Of a stretch of 64,000 nucleotides of DNA, positions 44,409-58,200 are shown piece after piece. Origin of the DNA: Prinia subflava (lineage: Eukaryota; Chordata; Aves; Passeriformes; Cisticolidae); contig NC_086249.1 of NCBI RefSeq assembly GCF_021018805.1, positions 76,658,472 to 76,722,471 on the forward strand. The letters run 5' to 3'. A program made the translations under genes and the position numbers. Under the pieces are notes generated by a model. It ran no database searches and was not told where the DNA came from. It saw only the letters and a program-made list of their open reading frames with translations. The stretch's first letter is position 1. Each line of letters starts with the position of its first letter.

Positions 44409-44416
44409 TATTTACA
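44409..44416 (-). promoter_or_regulatory. REV1: Pumilio response element in REV1 3'UTR
   Basis: The minus strand reads TGTAAATA, an exact match to the UGUANAUA consensus bound by PUM1/PUM2, in an AT-rich context 185 nt after the stop. Function is inferred from the motif only. Confidence 0.45.
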
Positions 44417-44600
44417 TGCAATACTGACAAATTTGGCACTTTCTGAAAAGAAATGTACAAAACACTTTGTTGTTTAAAAAGAAATTTGAAATTATAAAAA
44501 CTCAGGGCATTACTATCATGCACTTTGCAAATACCTCACAAGCACTTATGGCACAGCTAGCAGAGAGCTCCAGGCTCTCATCAAGCTCTTTTCTACAAGT

Positions 44601-44712
44601 TCAGATAACTTTTAATGTGCTTCCGTAAGTTTGTTGTAAAACTACCTGAACATTGTCAAGAATGAAGTCAAATGCCATATTCCAAACTGATTCCACAGAT
44701 GACTGCATTAAC
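44601..44712 (-). CDS. REV1: REV1 last coding exon
   Basis: It completes an Arg codon and encodes LMQSSVESVWNMAFDFILDN then VQVVLQQTYGSTLKVI and TGA (44603-44601). Last helix of the C-terminal hub domain and its tail; matches mammals except a few residues including the final Ile. The acceptor is TTTTCCCCTTCAG on the minus strand. Confidence 0.97.
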
Positions 44713-47700
44713 CTGAAGGGGAAAAGGAAGAAGAGGCTGAAAATTACCATTACAGAACCAGTCCTTTTTACAACCACTTTTGGTCTTCACATTGAAAAAC
44801 AAGATCACAACAGTTCCCCACAAATGGGATTTTGATTCAGCCCTGGTAAAGCCCTCCCTCTCTACTTAAACACACCAAGCCTTAGGTAATGGCACGAATT
44901 CCTGATGGGAGCAGTGTCACAGCAGCTGGTGATGCTGGCAGCTGGCCCTGTGTGAGCCTGAGAAGTGGGGGTGACCCTCCCCCAGCTGCACACTGAACAC
45001 CAGCAATGGCAAGCCCCTGAATCTTGATCTTTACTTCCTCATCCCAAGACAGAGATGCTATTTCTCCATTTCCAACACATGCCCAGTGTAATTGACACAT
45101 TTACATAATAGTGTTTGGGGCACGATATTATTTTTTATACATTCATTTCTTATTTTTTATATTTATTGCTAAAACAAAAACCCACAGAGAACTATGAGTT
45201 CCCCCTATGATGTAAGTTGCTCTTACAATCAGCAGCTCCAAGAAGGGAATGAAGGAACTGCCCAAAGAAAACAAAGCAGCTCTGCACTCTCAGTCTCCCT
45301 TCCAGATCCCTGTATTGCAGGAGAGCAGAGGGTTCCTGCACTCAGAGCTTTGGAGGGTGTAACACCAGTATCAGATGAGCAAGTGGACCCTTTTCAGAGA
45401 CACACTGCATCAGTGCAGATCCAGAACACAGGGGACATTCTGACAATTCTGGAGAGTTTTATAAAGAATTCACTATAAAGATTTCATAAAACAGTTCACT
45501 GCATTGTGTATTTTGCATTTTCTAAGGCCTAAAGATACCCCATAATACAAAAGCCCAGTGAACTTTCTATACTGCTGTAGTCTTTTTGGTATTGATTCAT
45601 TTTGTGAAACATATTTTGCAGATCTGAGCCTCATGGTTAAGCTTTAGTTAATAAGCACGTCATAAATGGCTTAAAACCTCATAAACTCACGGGAAGAGTA
45701 TTAGGAGCACAATAACAAAGTAACAGGAATGGGTTTAAAGGCTGGAGGTGTGACAGGATGTACATAGAGCAAGAGAATGACATCAGGTCTGAGATGCCAG
45801 GAAAAAAATGAACAAAAACAGGGTGAAGAAAAGGGACAATGCTGATAAAAACTACCACCTTTGCCTAGAAATTGTTGCCCAGAGAAGCTGTGGGTCCCCA
45901 TCCCTGGAGGAGTTCAAGGCCAGGCTGGATGGAGCTCTGAGTAACCTGCTGCAGGGGCCGGTGTCCCTGCCCATGGCAGGGCATTGGGCCTGGCTGATCT
46001 CTAGGGTCCCTTTCAACCCAAACCATTCTGTCATTCTAGGAAATACTGTTAAATACTACTCTTAGTTTTTCACAAATTACCTATTTTAACATTCCAACTC
46101 CTTCCCTCAACCTCAGTTTTTAAGCTTAAAAACACTCATCAGTGCAATGTCTAATGTGTTAATGGGCTCACAATGCAGCATCTAGTGTATAAATTCTAAT
46201 AAAAATAGTCTTAAGTTCACAAATACTAGCAATTAAATTACCTTTTCATGTACTTAACAACCAGATCTAACTTTTCCAAGTCTTTTTCTTCTATTAGATC
46301 AGTACAGTATTTCACAACCTGTAGAATGTCTTCTTCCATAGGATCTGTAATAAAAAAAATTAAAAGTGAGTTCTCTAGGGATACTTAGAATATAATCACA
46401 GAATATTGGGAATACAATAGAAAGAAATTCTGCAGTGTCAACATATCAGGGGCCAAGATGACAATTCTCACAAACGTTCCTGACATCAGAAGCTGTGCAC
46501 ATAACAGGACTGCAGGGTCCTGAAACACCTGTCTTGTAGGCCTCTTCTTTTTTTTTTTCAGTAAGAACAGCTGACAGCAAAGGTAGCAGTAACCAAAGGG
46601 GAAGGAACTGGGATTTAGAATGCAATGGCTGTTTTGAAACTCTTAGGAGGATAATAATGTCCAGGGTAGGAAGGTCAAATTTCCCAAGGTTTTAAGGAAT
46701 TGCTATTTGTTTGACCTAATTCAAATCACAATTTAGCAAGAGTGTCACAGTTGCACAGTCTTTTTTTATCTAGGGCTCTTTACAGCATTTATTTTGACAA
46801 AAACTCAAACCCTGCACTCCTTTGCCTCTGAGATCTTCATGGAAGAAAATTAATTCCCTTTCAAGAGCCTTCCTCTTAGTGGTTGCAATATGTTGGAAAA
46901 CCACAGTAAGCCTCAGACACAAGTAACATCAAGGCAAAGGACAATGGCCAGACACATGGCTTGAAGAGGGAGCGTGTTAAGTTTCATGATGTTAAGCAAG
47001 ACACAGGATTTGGCAAAGCCACAGAGTGACACCTGGTAGCAAGAATCAAGACTGCCAAGGCAGTAAGGCCTCAAGAGTACTGCGATAAATAAGCAGCAAA
47101 AGGAAGAGTGAAGGAAAAAGGAAGTACCAAAAGCCTATTCCAAGCAGTCTTTGTGATGCACTGCAAGATGCCCCAGTGTGACACCCACCTGAGATGGTCG
47201 TGATCCACTCTTTCAGCAGCGTCTTCACATCGCTGAACTCCACGGCTCCCGCCAGGTTTGGGGCTGGCGGCCGGACCGGGCCCGGCTGCAGCGGAGCTGA
47301 CGGGCCCGAAGAACCCGAGGTGGATGGAACTGCTTCTGCCTGCTCAAACACAGAAGGGCAGAGAGCTCAGTCTGACAGATACAGAACACCAAACACACAC
47401 AGAGATAAGCGTCAGCGAAGAATCCAGTAAAGAAAAGCAGCAACATGAACTCAGGCTAAAGAAGCAGACACAGCTTTACCAAAGGCTGTTTGTGTTAAAA
47501 GTACCTGAGCAGCTGTTCCTTCTTGTTTCAAGAAGCCATCTATTAGCTTCTGTGGGCTCCCAGATGTAGCTGGTATGTTTTTTGCAGGACTACCAATAAG
47601 TTTGTTTTTCAAAGGGCTCTGAATCTTTTTCATAGGACTGACTGGATTTTTTTTCCGTATTTTTTTCTTATTTTTCATGGTTGTATGCTTCAGGTGTAGT

Positions 47701-50700
47701 ACAGGATTTTTTGACACTGAAAAACACAGGAATAGTCAGTGGTTGATACATTTGAAATTTAATATTTTTCCATTGAAAGGGGGACTCTATCTCCCACAGC
47801 AATCTAATGATCACTTGGGAAAACACAGCCTAGATAAAGCAACCTTAACACACACACTATTCCAGACCCTTGCAAGTTTTTAGGTATTTGAAAAGCACTG
47901 TTAGACTTTCAGTGCATGCAGAGGATGCTCAGCTATTCATAAGCTTTTTAATGTGAGCATTTCAGTACTTGAATGTAATCAGCTGGTGAAATCTGAATCT
48001 ACTGGACAGATTGCCTCACCTCAGTCAGAGCAGTGTCCCACCAGTGTTACCAGCAAAGCCGGCAGTGCAAAGCCCCCACAATGCTTTTATCACAGCTCAT
48101 GAAGGAAATCACTCTCATTCCATCATTCTACCATGTCTGCACTGGCTATGAAACCAGGGTGTGATTATAATTACAATGTAGTGTTTAAGTGGCAATCAAG
48201 CCAATAGCAGTTACAACCTATTTTTATGACAAAGCATGTTCACAGGGAATTAGTCTTATTTCTTTCAACTGATTACAAAAGGAGACCTGGATGATCAGCT
48301 CAGAGTAAACCCAGCTGACTATCAGACATACAGTGAGATGCTGTATCTTTCTCAAAGCCCTGCCAGTGCTGTGGGTTTCAGGGAACCATGAGAATGTTTC
48401 CTCAAGGAGTTTAACTTAAAAAGGTGCAATATTTTAAATCCCAAGACACATCAAGTTTGGACTCCATTTGGCAGACATATGGATGTGGGTAAGTTTAGTG
48501 CCACAATCCCCATGATGTGAATTAATTACCCATTTGAGTGAAGCTGGGCACCTGTTTGCATACTGGAACCACAGCTGGTTCTAACTGACAGTCTGTCAGA
48601 AATAAACACAGAAATTCAACTGAACACAGCATCTTCAGAGAAGCTCTGGTTGTATTTTCCAGTTTGGTACTTAGGGTTGCACAGCTGTTTGGATAGCAAA
48701 CAACTCCTGTACTAGAAGCTACACAGCACAACTGCACATCCTCACCTGAAGTGTTAGCAGGCTGCTGCTCTGATTGCTTCTGCCTTTGGTCATAGGCATC
48801 TTTCAGCTCTGCTTGCAACTCAGCAGGTAGTGCAGCAAAAACCTCGGGGTCCACCTGAACAGTAACAAAAGATTAATTTTATTATTTAAGCAGTGAGCAG
48901 CACCATTTGCTTCCTTCTAGGTCACTCACATGAGAAAGGTATTTACATTTTATGCCAAGCAAAAATAAAGGAGATATAACTGAAACACTGTAAAATACAT
49001 GGTACATTTTCTCTGTATATTTTAGTTTGTAAAACCAACAAAAATGTACATTTAATACTACTCTAATTATTTATTAAAATTACTATTATGAGCATATAAC
49101 CCTTTACTCACCTACTGGCACCCAGTACAGCTGCATTAAGAGCAGGACTAAGCCTAACACAGAGAGCACTCCCTTCAAATTTCAAAACAAACATTGTGAC
49201 TTCCAGACTTTCGTTCTTCCTTTTCTTTTGATACTTCTATTTCCTGCAAGCTGCTATATAACTCAGAATATTCTTGGAAATGGTGTCAGTTCTTTGAGGA
49301 CAGGAAAAGCCAAGTCCAGCTATGTCATATTTTGAACTAGCACAAAAGGGTTTAATCTCTTTCTCCTTCAGCTGTCCACCACTTGCCTGACTGATAAAAG
49401 CACAGTCCCTTGCAACTGTCCCAGGGGCGTGGATTCTAGACAGGAAATAATTTGATGTCAATTGCCAGACATACTTATATGGACAAAATAAAATTTCTTG
49501 TATTATCAGTTATTTTTTCTCTTTGTGTGTCTGAAGTAGTGTATCAGTGACAGACTCATCTTGTATTTGGAATTTCCCATTATAACTGGACAGTGTTTTC
49601 AGCTCATAATCTTCAAGATCTAATTCAAAAAAGCAAACCTATCATTTACTGGATTAAATCTGCCAGTGGGAGAGTGCCTTTCATTTCACTGGTAAAATTC
49701 AGAGATGAGCACAACAACAAAAAATTAGTCAAAACTACAATTACTGTTCTAATAGCACAACACAATTTCTATCATAATCTGAGATACTGTATTTATTACA
49801 TGTCAATCTGCAAATGTATTAAAATTTATCTCTTATTTTCAATAGAGATTTCATTTTCTTAAACCAAAACATGTATGCTATGACAGGGAGGCAGAGTGTG
49901 CTATTCACACAGATAATGTCTAAAAAATACAGACAATAAACATCAGAATGTGCTCTTACAGGTTAAAATTCATCAATTTAGCACAAGTTTGTTCCTTTTT
50001 CAGAACTCCATGAGTCAACACAAGTTTTTTACCACACAGAATATGCACTAATTGAGGGAGGAAACAGGAACAGCTCTGACCTCAATTCCCATATACACTG
50101 CACAGAACAAAGCACTATAGTGGAATGCAGCCAATTACATCACAGGTGTAAGTTATCTTTTTAAATACAAATTTCACTTAATAAAACTTTTTTAAAAAGG
50201 TTAGTGTTCTCTGTAAAGCGTTTGAGAATCAAGGATTTGGAATGCTCTGAATTGACACTGTTTTTTGTGTACACCACTTAATTCATGCAGAAATAATGCA
50301 GTACATGAACTGGATGCATTTTTGTTATTCCCCCATCACTGCTCTCTCAGAGTGTAACATGGAAAAATTCAATTAGAGGAGCCATCAACTGAATTCACAT
50401 GAATTCTCCAATGTAACTGGAGTGTCAGGTAACTGTACCATGTCCTAACACTGTGATACAGGTACCTGGAAGTTTTCATGTTATGGAGAACCTTGGTTTT
50501 GTGAAGTCATGGATGACCTCAGCACACAGCTATCAGTATTTCTGATGTGCTTATATCAATTTCCTTAGGAGGAATCTCTACCACATGAAGAAACTGTCAG
50601 AATGAGATGAAAACTAGCCACCACTAATTATTACAAACGTCATTAATTTCTAGGCATCTGTAATCTTCATTTTAGCATCCTACACTTCTGCAGATCCAGG

Positions 50701-52176
50701 CTACAGAGATACACAGCTATTCTAAATTTAAAGATTACTTTAGAAACTGATGGAAAGGAATGCAGCCCATCTCGATTCCTTTCACAGGAGAACTTTACCT
50801 AACAAAGGAAAATTTCCATGTTTTCTAATGAATAAATCACTATCAGCCAAGCAGCTTTGCATCTGATCATAAAAACTCAGCTCAGACAAAAGGAATGAAG
50901 AGCTGAAAAACAAACCTTATTAAGCCTTAAAAAGATGGCAGGGCATAATTTACATCTGATGCAGATAAAGTACTCATTTTGGAGTGGCTGGCAGTATTTC
51001 TATACCTGAAACCCATTACTACTCATTTCACTGCTTCTTGGGCCACAAAGTAGATTTAAATGTTTGTGTGCAGTCATAGCACATACACTACCACAAACAC
51101 TTTAGGAGAAAAAATGTGTCACACTATATTTAGCATAAGACAGTATTTTTGAATTAAGTTCATCTTTGATTTTAACACAGAAAAAAAGTCCTCCTGTATT
51201 AATGAACTGGGTCTAGCTTTTTTTTTCCCACCAAGCCTACAGGAAGCTTTTCAACCATTCTACTCTACGTATTAAACTTGGACCTAACTCAGAAAATGAA
51301 AATTGTAAATATTAGTTCTCAATAAAGAAAGCTGAATGGCTTTCAGGAGAAAATCGGAGTATGAGCATAAGGAATCTCAAACAGATAGTATGGCTATTCT
51401 TGACAAATAAATAGGAAGTACTCAATTCTTCTTGAAATACATCTTCAAACAAAAAGGCTGCTCTACTAAGTTTCATTTTTCAATCAAGTGACTGGTTCAC
51501 AAAATATATTAGTAGATAGAGACAGAAAAAACAGTGCAAAAAACTAGGTCCTTTTAAGAAAACTTCAGAAAGTAGTGCTGTTTTGAAAAATAATAATCAA
51601 TTCTTGACTACCTAATTATTAGACAGATAAAGCATAAACAAACTAAAAGGAATTTTTATAGTAAGCCTCATGCAGTTACCCTGAAGAACACTACTGAGTG
51701 GCAAGCCAAGTGTGGAGGGGTGTAGTACAGAGCACAGCCTAACTTAACACACATCTTGCTTATGGACAGACATAACTACAAAATTTAAAACAGCTGGGCA
51801 GAGAACTCAGATGTTATTTGCACACCAATTCATAGGGGAAAGCAAACCTTGCAGTTCAGGAATAAAAACTGATACAACTGGTTCTGAACCAATGAACTTG
51901 AATAAAGGTGAGAAATTTTTAGTAAAACAATAGACTATACATTTTTTAAAATAACAATTATGCATTAACTATTTAGTGGAACTTCTACATTATTTTCTCT
52001 GGATTTTTTGTCAGTTAAGCAACATTATGGATTAGAAACAGCAACAAATCTGTAAGTGGGATTAAGCAATATTACCTCATTTGAGAACAGCAAAGGTGCA
52101 AATGAAGCAGAAAAATAAAAACACTGCTCCATTTAAAATGATGCAATGCAAGATAGTGTATCTCTGGGTAACCCAA

Positions 52177-52234
<58 letters not shown>

Positions 52235-55200
52235 TACATTTTTCTGCATCTTCTTGGACTGAAGAGTGGAATAACATTAGAAGCATCCTTACTGCTCCCT
52301 GCTGCCCTTTCAGGTCCCTATTTTGACAAACATCTTTGTTCTTTTCTCATCCTGGACATGCCATGTATGATTCCATTTAAAAATTATGGAGATATGCACA
52401 ACCTCTAGCCATGACTGCCCTTCTCTCAGGAACGGGATACAAACAACCACATCTACAGAAGAAGCTAGCAGAGGTTGGCTTTACCCCATCAGAACACACA
52501 CTTATAGTCTCCTGTGACATAGCTAAGCAGATTTTAGGACTGCTTTAGACTTATGATTCAGTGTAACTCAGCTGCAGTGCAGAAAAAGGCTATTTACAGA
52601 CTAGAGTGCAAAGCAGACCGTATATGAGGGGGTTTTAGATTAAACAACAGTAAAAACATAGGTATAGGCAGACTGATGACTATAATCTCAATAAATATTA
52701 CCATACTATGTTTCTGACAGCAATGCAACATTTAAAAACAGAATTTTAAAAGACATTAAAGGACCATGAATGACTATGGGAAGTCACAGGTTCCAGTTAA
52801 TGCTGTCTCAAGACAGAGCTTTTAACTTCCTACAGATGAAAACTAATTGTTTATTGATACCATGCAAACACCCTACCTGTGAGAAAGCTGGCAAGGCTAT
52901 TACATTGATTCCCATATTGGTATTTGGTTCTTGGAGCTCTGGTATTTGTAGAAGCACTGTTCCAACTGGCTGTGACAGGAGTGCAGTGTTACATCCATTT
53001 ATTGGCTCTTTCTTGCTCTCTCCGTAGCTCTCTCCTTGCTGAATGGTGCAGATTTGCTCCACTTGTTCTCGGAGATCAGGTGGCAGAGCTTCTAGCACAG
53101 ACTTATCTAGCTACAAGTATATAAAAGCTTTTAGATTTTTCTAAGGAATAGGTAACAGGGTTGTTTTAGTCAAAACATTAGTTATACAGTTCCTGAATTT
53201 TACAAAACCTGCTACATGTTACCCTGTGCATGCAGACATCCTTGGGAACCTGAGAGTTACTACCCTGCAGCAAAATATCATTTAAGACTAAGCAGCTCAG
53301 TAAATACGAAAGCTCAATTTTATCTTTTCACAATGATCAGTCTTTTTACCGAAAACCATAGACAGGATTGCCTCTACAGCTACTTAATGAGAAAGAACCC
53401 CAAATTTGGAGTTCAATGCAGGCAACAGGTTGATATGAATACTAAATTGGTGTCTGGCACAAAGCTGTAAGCGACTTATTTCTTTCTTTATGCAGTTCTA
53501 GGGTGCATGTTACTGATTTACTTTACTGGTATCACATATGTTTGCATACTGTCAGACTTGGATGATGAAATAAGCTTCTACTTACTATCAATTATTCACT
53601 TGAAACAACTGAGATAACCCCTCAGTGCCCAGAAGTTGCTGTGTACAATGACAGCTGCACAACTGACTGAATTAATACAACTGACAAGCAGATGTACAGC
53701 ATCATTTTTCTCACAAGTAATATTTGAATAAAACTATGTAGAGAAATGCCAACATTTGCCTCTAAATTCTGCTGAATAAGACTTCATAACTGTGTTAGAA
53801 TAGTTTATCTTTCACCTTTAAGAAGAAAATTTGGAGCTTATGACCAGACTTATATAGGAGAACCCCAAATATCTATGAAAATCTACTTGGCTTGGTAAAT
53901 GAGAGGTTTTGATGAAAGCTGTCTGTATTGTTAATCAATTCAGTAATTCTGCCATGTTCCATTTGTATTCACTTATTCCAAATTTGCTGTATATATAACT
54001 CTATAATAATTTCCTGGGAATCCTGAGTGTAAAGTATCTTGCTGTTACCTTCCTAGTACATTATACAAACAGCAGTGTAGCACTTACTCTCACCACTCCC
54101 TCCCAGCCCTGAATTTTTTATTACATTTATTATAATAAGGTTAAAAGCAGAAAGAAAGATATTGTGCATAAGGCCACCAAAGGTTTAGGAACTCTACTGA
54201 ACAGCTGGTGCATTTTTCACTTGTTTAAACACATTCCTCCTATGGCAGCATCTGAGCAAACAGAGCTTCGCATTGTTCAGTCAAGTTACTTTTAGATCCT
54301 GAGCTGGTTTGGATCTTGCATTATGGGAACAAGTTTCCTGCCAAAAGCATAATTTGCTTCTTAAAATGGATAAATATTTGAGAAAGCTGTTAAAAAAATC
54401 AGAAATACTTTTACAGATTTAAATTACAGACATTTAAATGATACACTTTTACAGAAGAGCAAGTAAATCTGCTTATACCTAGAATACCTGCAGTATTCTG
54501 TGCAGCTGTTTCACAGCAGACCCTTCTAACAGAGTCTATTTTAACAGCATGTGGGGTGGAAATAATGAAGGCTGTCCCTTTGTTAAAACACACCTACAAA
54601 AACCCCCACGTCCCATAGAAATATTTTACTTAAATATGCCCTCTTCTCATCTAAATAGCGCTATCCTGTACAGATGTTAAGTGTGCATCCTAACTTCAAC
54701 ATTATTTGTTTTATGAAAGCAAAATATTTTTTCATCAATAACAGTTACTTACTGCACACTGTACTTTACTAGAACTCTTTTTATTTAAAAAGAGCTCCTT
54801 TTTGGTCTATCCAAATAAGACAGACCATCCCAAGTTATTACAATATACTGCAGATGTTTCACATTCTCAGGTTTACCTGGGAAGGAGATGGAACTTCAAT
54901 ACTCAAATTGAGCCTGGATTTGACACTGACAGGAGAATGCACACCATTCCACTTGACAGCAGACTCTGTGTTGTTGGCATTAGAATTGAGACCAGGTGTG
55001 ACATTGGTACCACGGGATGGAAGGAAAGTGCAAGTTCTTGAATTAGAAGATATTTCAAGGTCCATAGCAGCCACAAATACTATACATATGGAAACAAAAT
55101 ACAGAGTGATCATCTAAGAGTTAAAAATACTCTGAAGATTCAAGACACAGTAAAAGGTAATTTCTAGCATTATTTGAAGAGTTTATGCAATCTATAGTAC

Positions 55201-58200
55201 AATCATAGCACTTTTTATTTCAAAATATCCTCTGTAACTATTAACTAAAACAAAAAAAATTTGGACTAATCCTATACAAAGTTTTATTAGTAGCATTTTC
55301 ACTTGCAGCAGCAAACCCCACTCTCAGAAATTTTATGCTGCATAATTTATACTGGTATAATATTGAATAAATATTCCAAAAGGTGATCTATGTTAGGGTC
55401 CTTCAGAACTGATCATGATCACACATGCCACATACAAAACTTACTGACCTTCCTTATGTTCTTCTTCTGAGTGCTTTTTTGCTTTCTGAACATGAAAAAG
55501 ATCAATAACTGAATGTGATCCACCAGGTAAATGTCCAGATTGTACTGTTGAGAGGGCTGAAGTTGTTTTACTGATGGGAACTAGCTGCTGTACCTGAATT
55601 CCAACCTAAATCCAAAACATAAATGCATTCATTTAATGAAGTTTGAAATAAATAAAATAAATTTTAAAAATCTGTAATTATATCATACCAACATTACCTT
55701 CTTTGGAATTGGCTGCCTGTTGTGGGTAGGGGAGAGGACAAATAAAAATATACCAAAATACACATAAATGGTCACTAAAAACATCCCAAACAAATCCCAA
55801 GATTACCCACCATAATCCAACAACTAAGAAATTACAAAGGTACTACCATCTAAACTTCTCTAATATCAAAAAGTGCTGTCAACAGGATCATGAAGCAATG
55901 TGTTTTTTATGAAATTTCTTAGACACTAACAAATACAGAAATACTGACAAGAATGTGGCTACTATTAAATCTGCCTATCTAGCAATGCTTTTCCCCAAGG
56001 ATAAATTATACTAAATCCATCACTTCAGTCTACAAATAAGAAAAAAAGACTATAGATTCATTTGTAAATTCTGTCTTTGCAAAGTCTCAATGGATGAAAG
56101 CACTTTGGTAGAAATAGTCTTCTTTAGATGAGGTGTTCTTCATTTTACAAGACAGCCTAGGTTTTCATTTAACCTTTGAATACCAAATCAGCAGGGGTTC
56201 AAAAAGTGTGTCTAATTAAGAATGCACTGGTGCACTGCGTTAGTTTATTGCCAATCCTCCATAGTTTCAAAGAAAAAAACCTGACACTTAGAAAAAGTTG
56301 TATATGGGACTCAGAAAGCATGAAGGAGCTAGTGTATGTATTTCCACCAAGTTTCTTCTATAATTACATAGTAAGGATTTTGTTTATTAACACGTTCTTA
56401 GTTGCAACAATGGGATATGAGATTTAAATTAAATAGTTCTTTAACTCCAAGCCAGGGAGCTGACTTTGCAAGGCAACATTGTGAATCAAAACCCTACTTC
56501 TATATTCAGATGATGAATAAATGCAGGTTTGTTTTAGAAATCCTCTGTGTTCTATTGTAACAAACCCCTGATGTCAAAATAGCAGAATTGTGGGGTCTCA
56601 TTGCTATGACAAAACCACTGAGATGAGCAGGAGCTCTATAACAGACCATGAATCAACAGAGCCAGAAAATCACCTTCAAACAAAGGCCAAAACATGGGCT
56701 GGTAACTTTTCTTGCTCTAAGACCTGCAGTCTAGAGCAAAAGCTCCTTTCATCTCTAAACGATTATGTATTAGTTTGTATTAGTTACATAATTAATGTAT
56801 GGCAAAAGTCTACAGAAAATTCTAAGACACAATAAAATTTACACATGCTGACAGAACTTTAGAAGATAGTCTTACTTCGTTACCTCTGCCTGTTTTAAGT
56901 TGTGCGTTAATTTGTAATACAAAAAAATTGATTTTTTTTACATTTTTTCAAAGGTTACAAAACATAATACAATTGCATACACTAATTTACAAAGGCTTTG
57001 TATTACCTACACTTTGGCTTGAGTTTGGTTATCATCTACCAAAGGGAACTGAAAATCCACAAAAGACAACAAAACAGGTTGATAAAGACAATAAATTTCA
57101 GTTTTCCCATTAACTCACCCCTCGCATATCCGATATGTTCAGTTTCATTGTGTGAAACATGTTCAGAGTTTCCTTCCCAATTACTTTTGCACTGTCTGTT
57201 GCATGGTCTAGAGTCACAGTCCTAAAAAGAATAAACAAGTATGGTTAAAAAGAAATTTTCACAAATCCAAAAGACAAAAAATCTGTATTTGTTCCAGAGA
57301 GGACCTGAAAGAAAGAACATAATTTCTTGGCGTATAGAAACTGAACATTTTTTATTTGTTCTGTGGTTTCTTTTTAAAGGTATTTAAAACATTTAAAGCA
57401 TGATCTACAGAAAAAGTAAGAAAAGCACAATACTTCCTAACTGAACATTCTCAGTGTGCAGTCCAAACATTAAAAGGTCAAATTTAGTATATATATATAT
57501 ATAAAGTTCCACAAGTTTACAGTTTGCACAAAAAACTACACTCCTGCATTTTTGTCTTTCATTCAAGCTTGGTTCACAGAAAGTTTGCTCAGTATTGTGT
57601 CATTTGTCAATTGTCAAATGTTACAGCAAGAGTTTCAAAAGGAACTCAGAGGTGAAGCAGATATAGGTGTGTGGATTACAAACAATGATGAATTCAAATT
57701 AAAGGCAAGTAACGTTAAGAAACACTCCAAATTATCTTAAGCTTTGGGCAATTTTTGCAACAAATCTCACCAAGCAACCTGGCTGTTAGTTTTACAGATT
57801 ACCACTTGAGAGTGTGGCAGGGCAGCAGCTGTGCTTGGTAGCTCTGGATTCTCCAGTGGCCTAACCTTTGACGTTGGAAGGGTCAAAATTTCAAGTGGCT
57901 CATCAAATACATGTGAGTGATGTAAAGTCTCCTCACTGAAATAAATGATGCAGTTTTAGCTCTGATAGAGTGGGCTCTATCTAAATAAAATGAAGTTTAG
58001 TGTTTTGACAGGGTGCAATCCTGACAACTTACTAAACACTTTGATGGTGTTACTTTGCTTTTGAATCTGTCAGAAACCACCATGAACAGCCAAGTGATCT
58101 CTGGAAAGGCCTAGTTCTGCCAATATGAAAACAAAAAACCCTCAGAGTGTGAACAATATGAAGATGTCCTGAAGCTTTACATGTTAGTATTTTTAAGAAA

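Larger units (their letters stand above)
44285..44600 (-). other. REV1: REV1 3'UTR
   Basis: From the stop codon at 44601 leftwards to just past the AATAAA. Blocks such as TTTATAAAGTTTTATGGATT and GTGAAGTGTTTACAGTTG (minus strand) agree with the human REV1 3'UTR as I recall it. It also holds a Pumilio-type TGTAAATA element. Confidence 0.8.

Noticed and set aside
52077..52326. Poly-Phe / poly-Lys frames over the 52-nt T run
   Set aside because: Homopolymer translation only.
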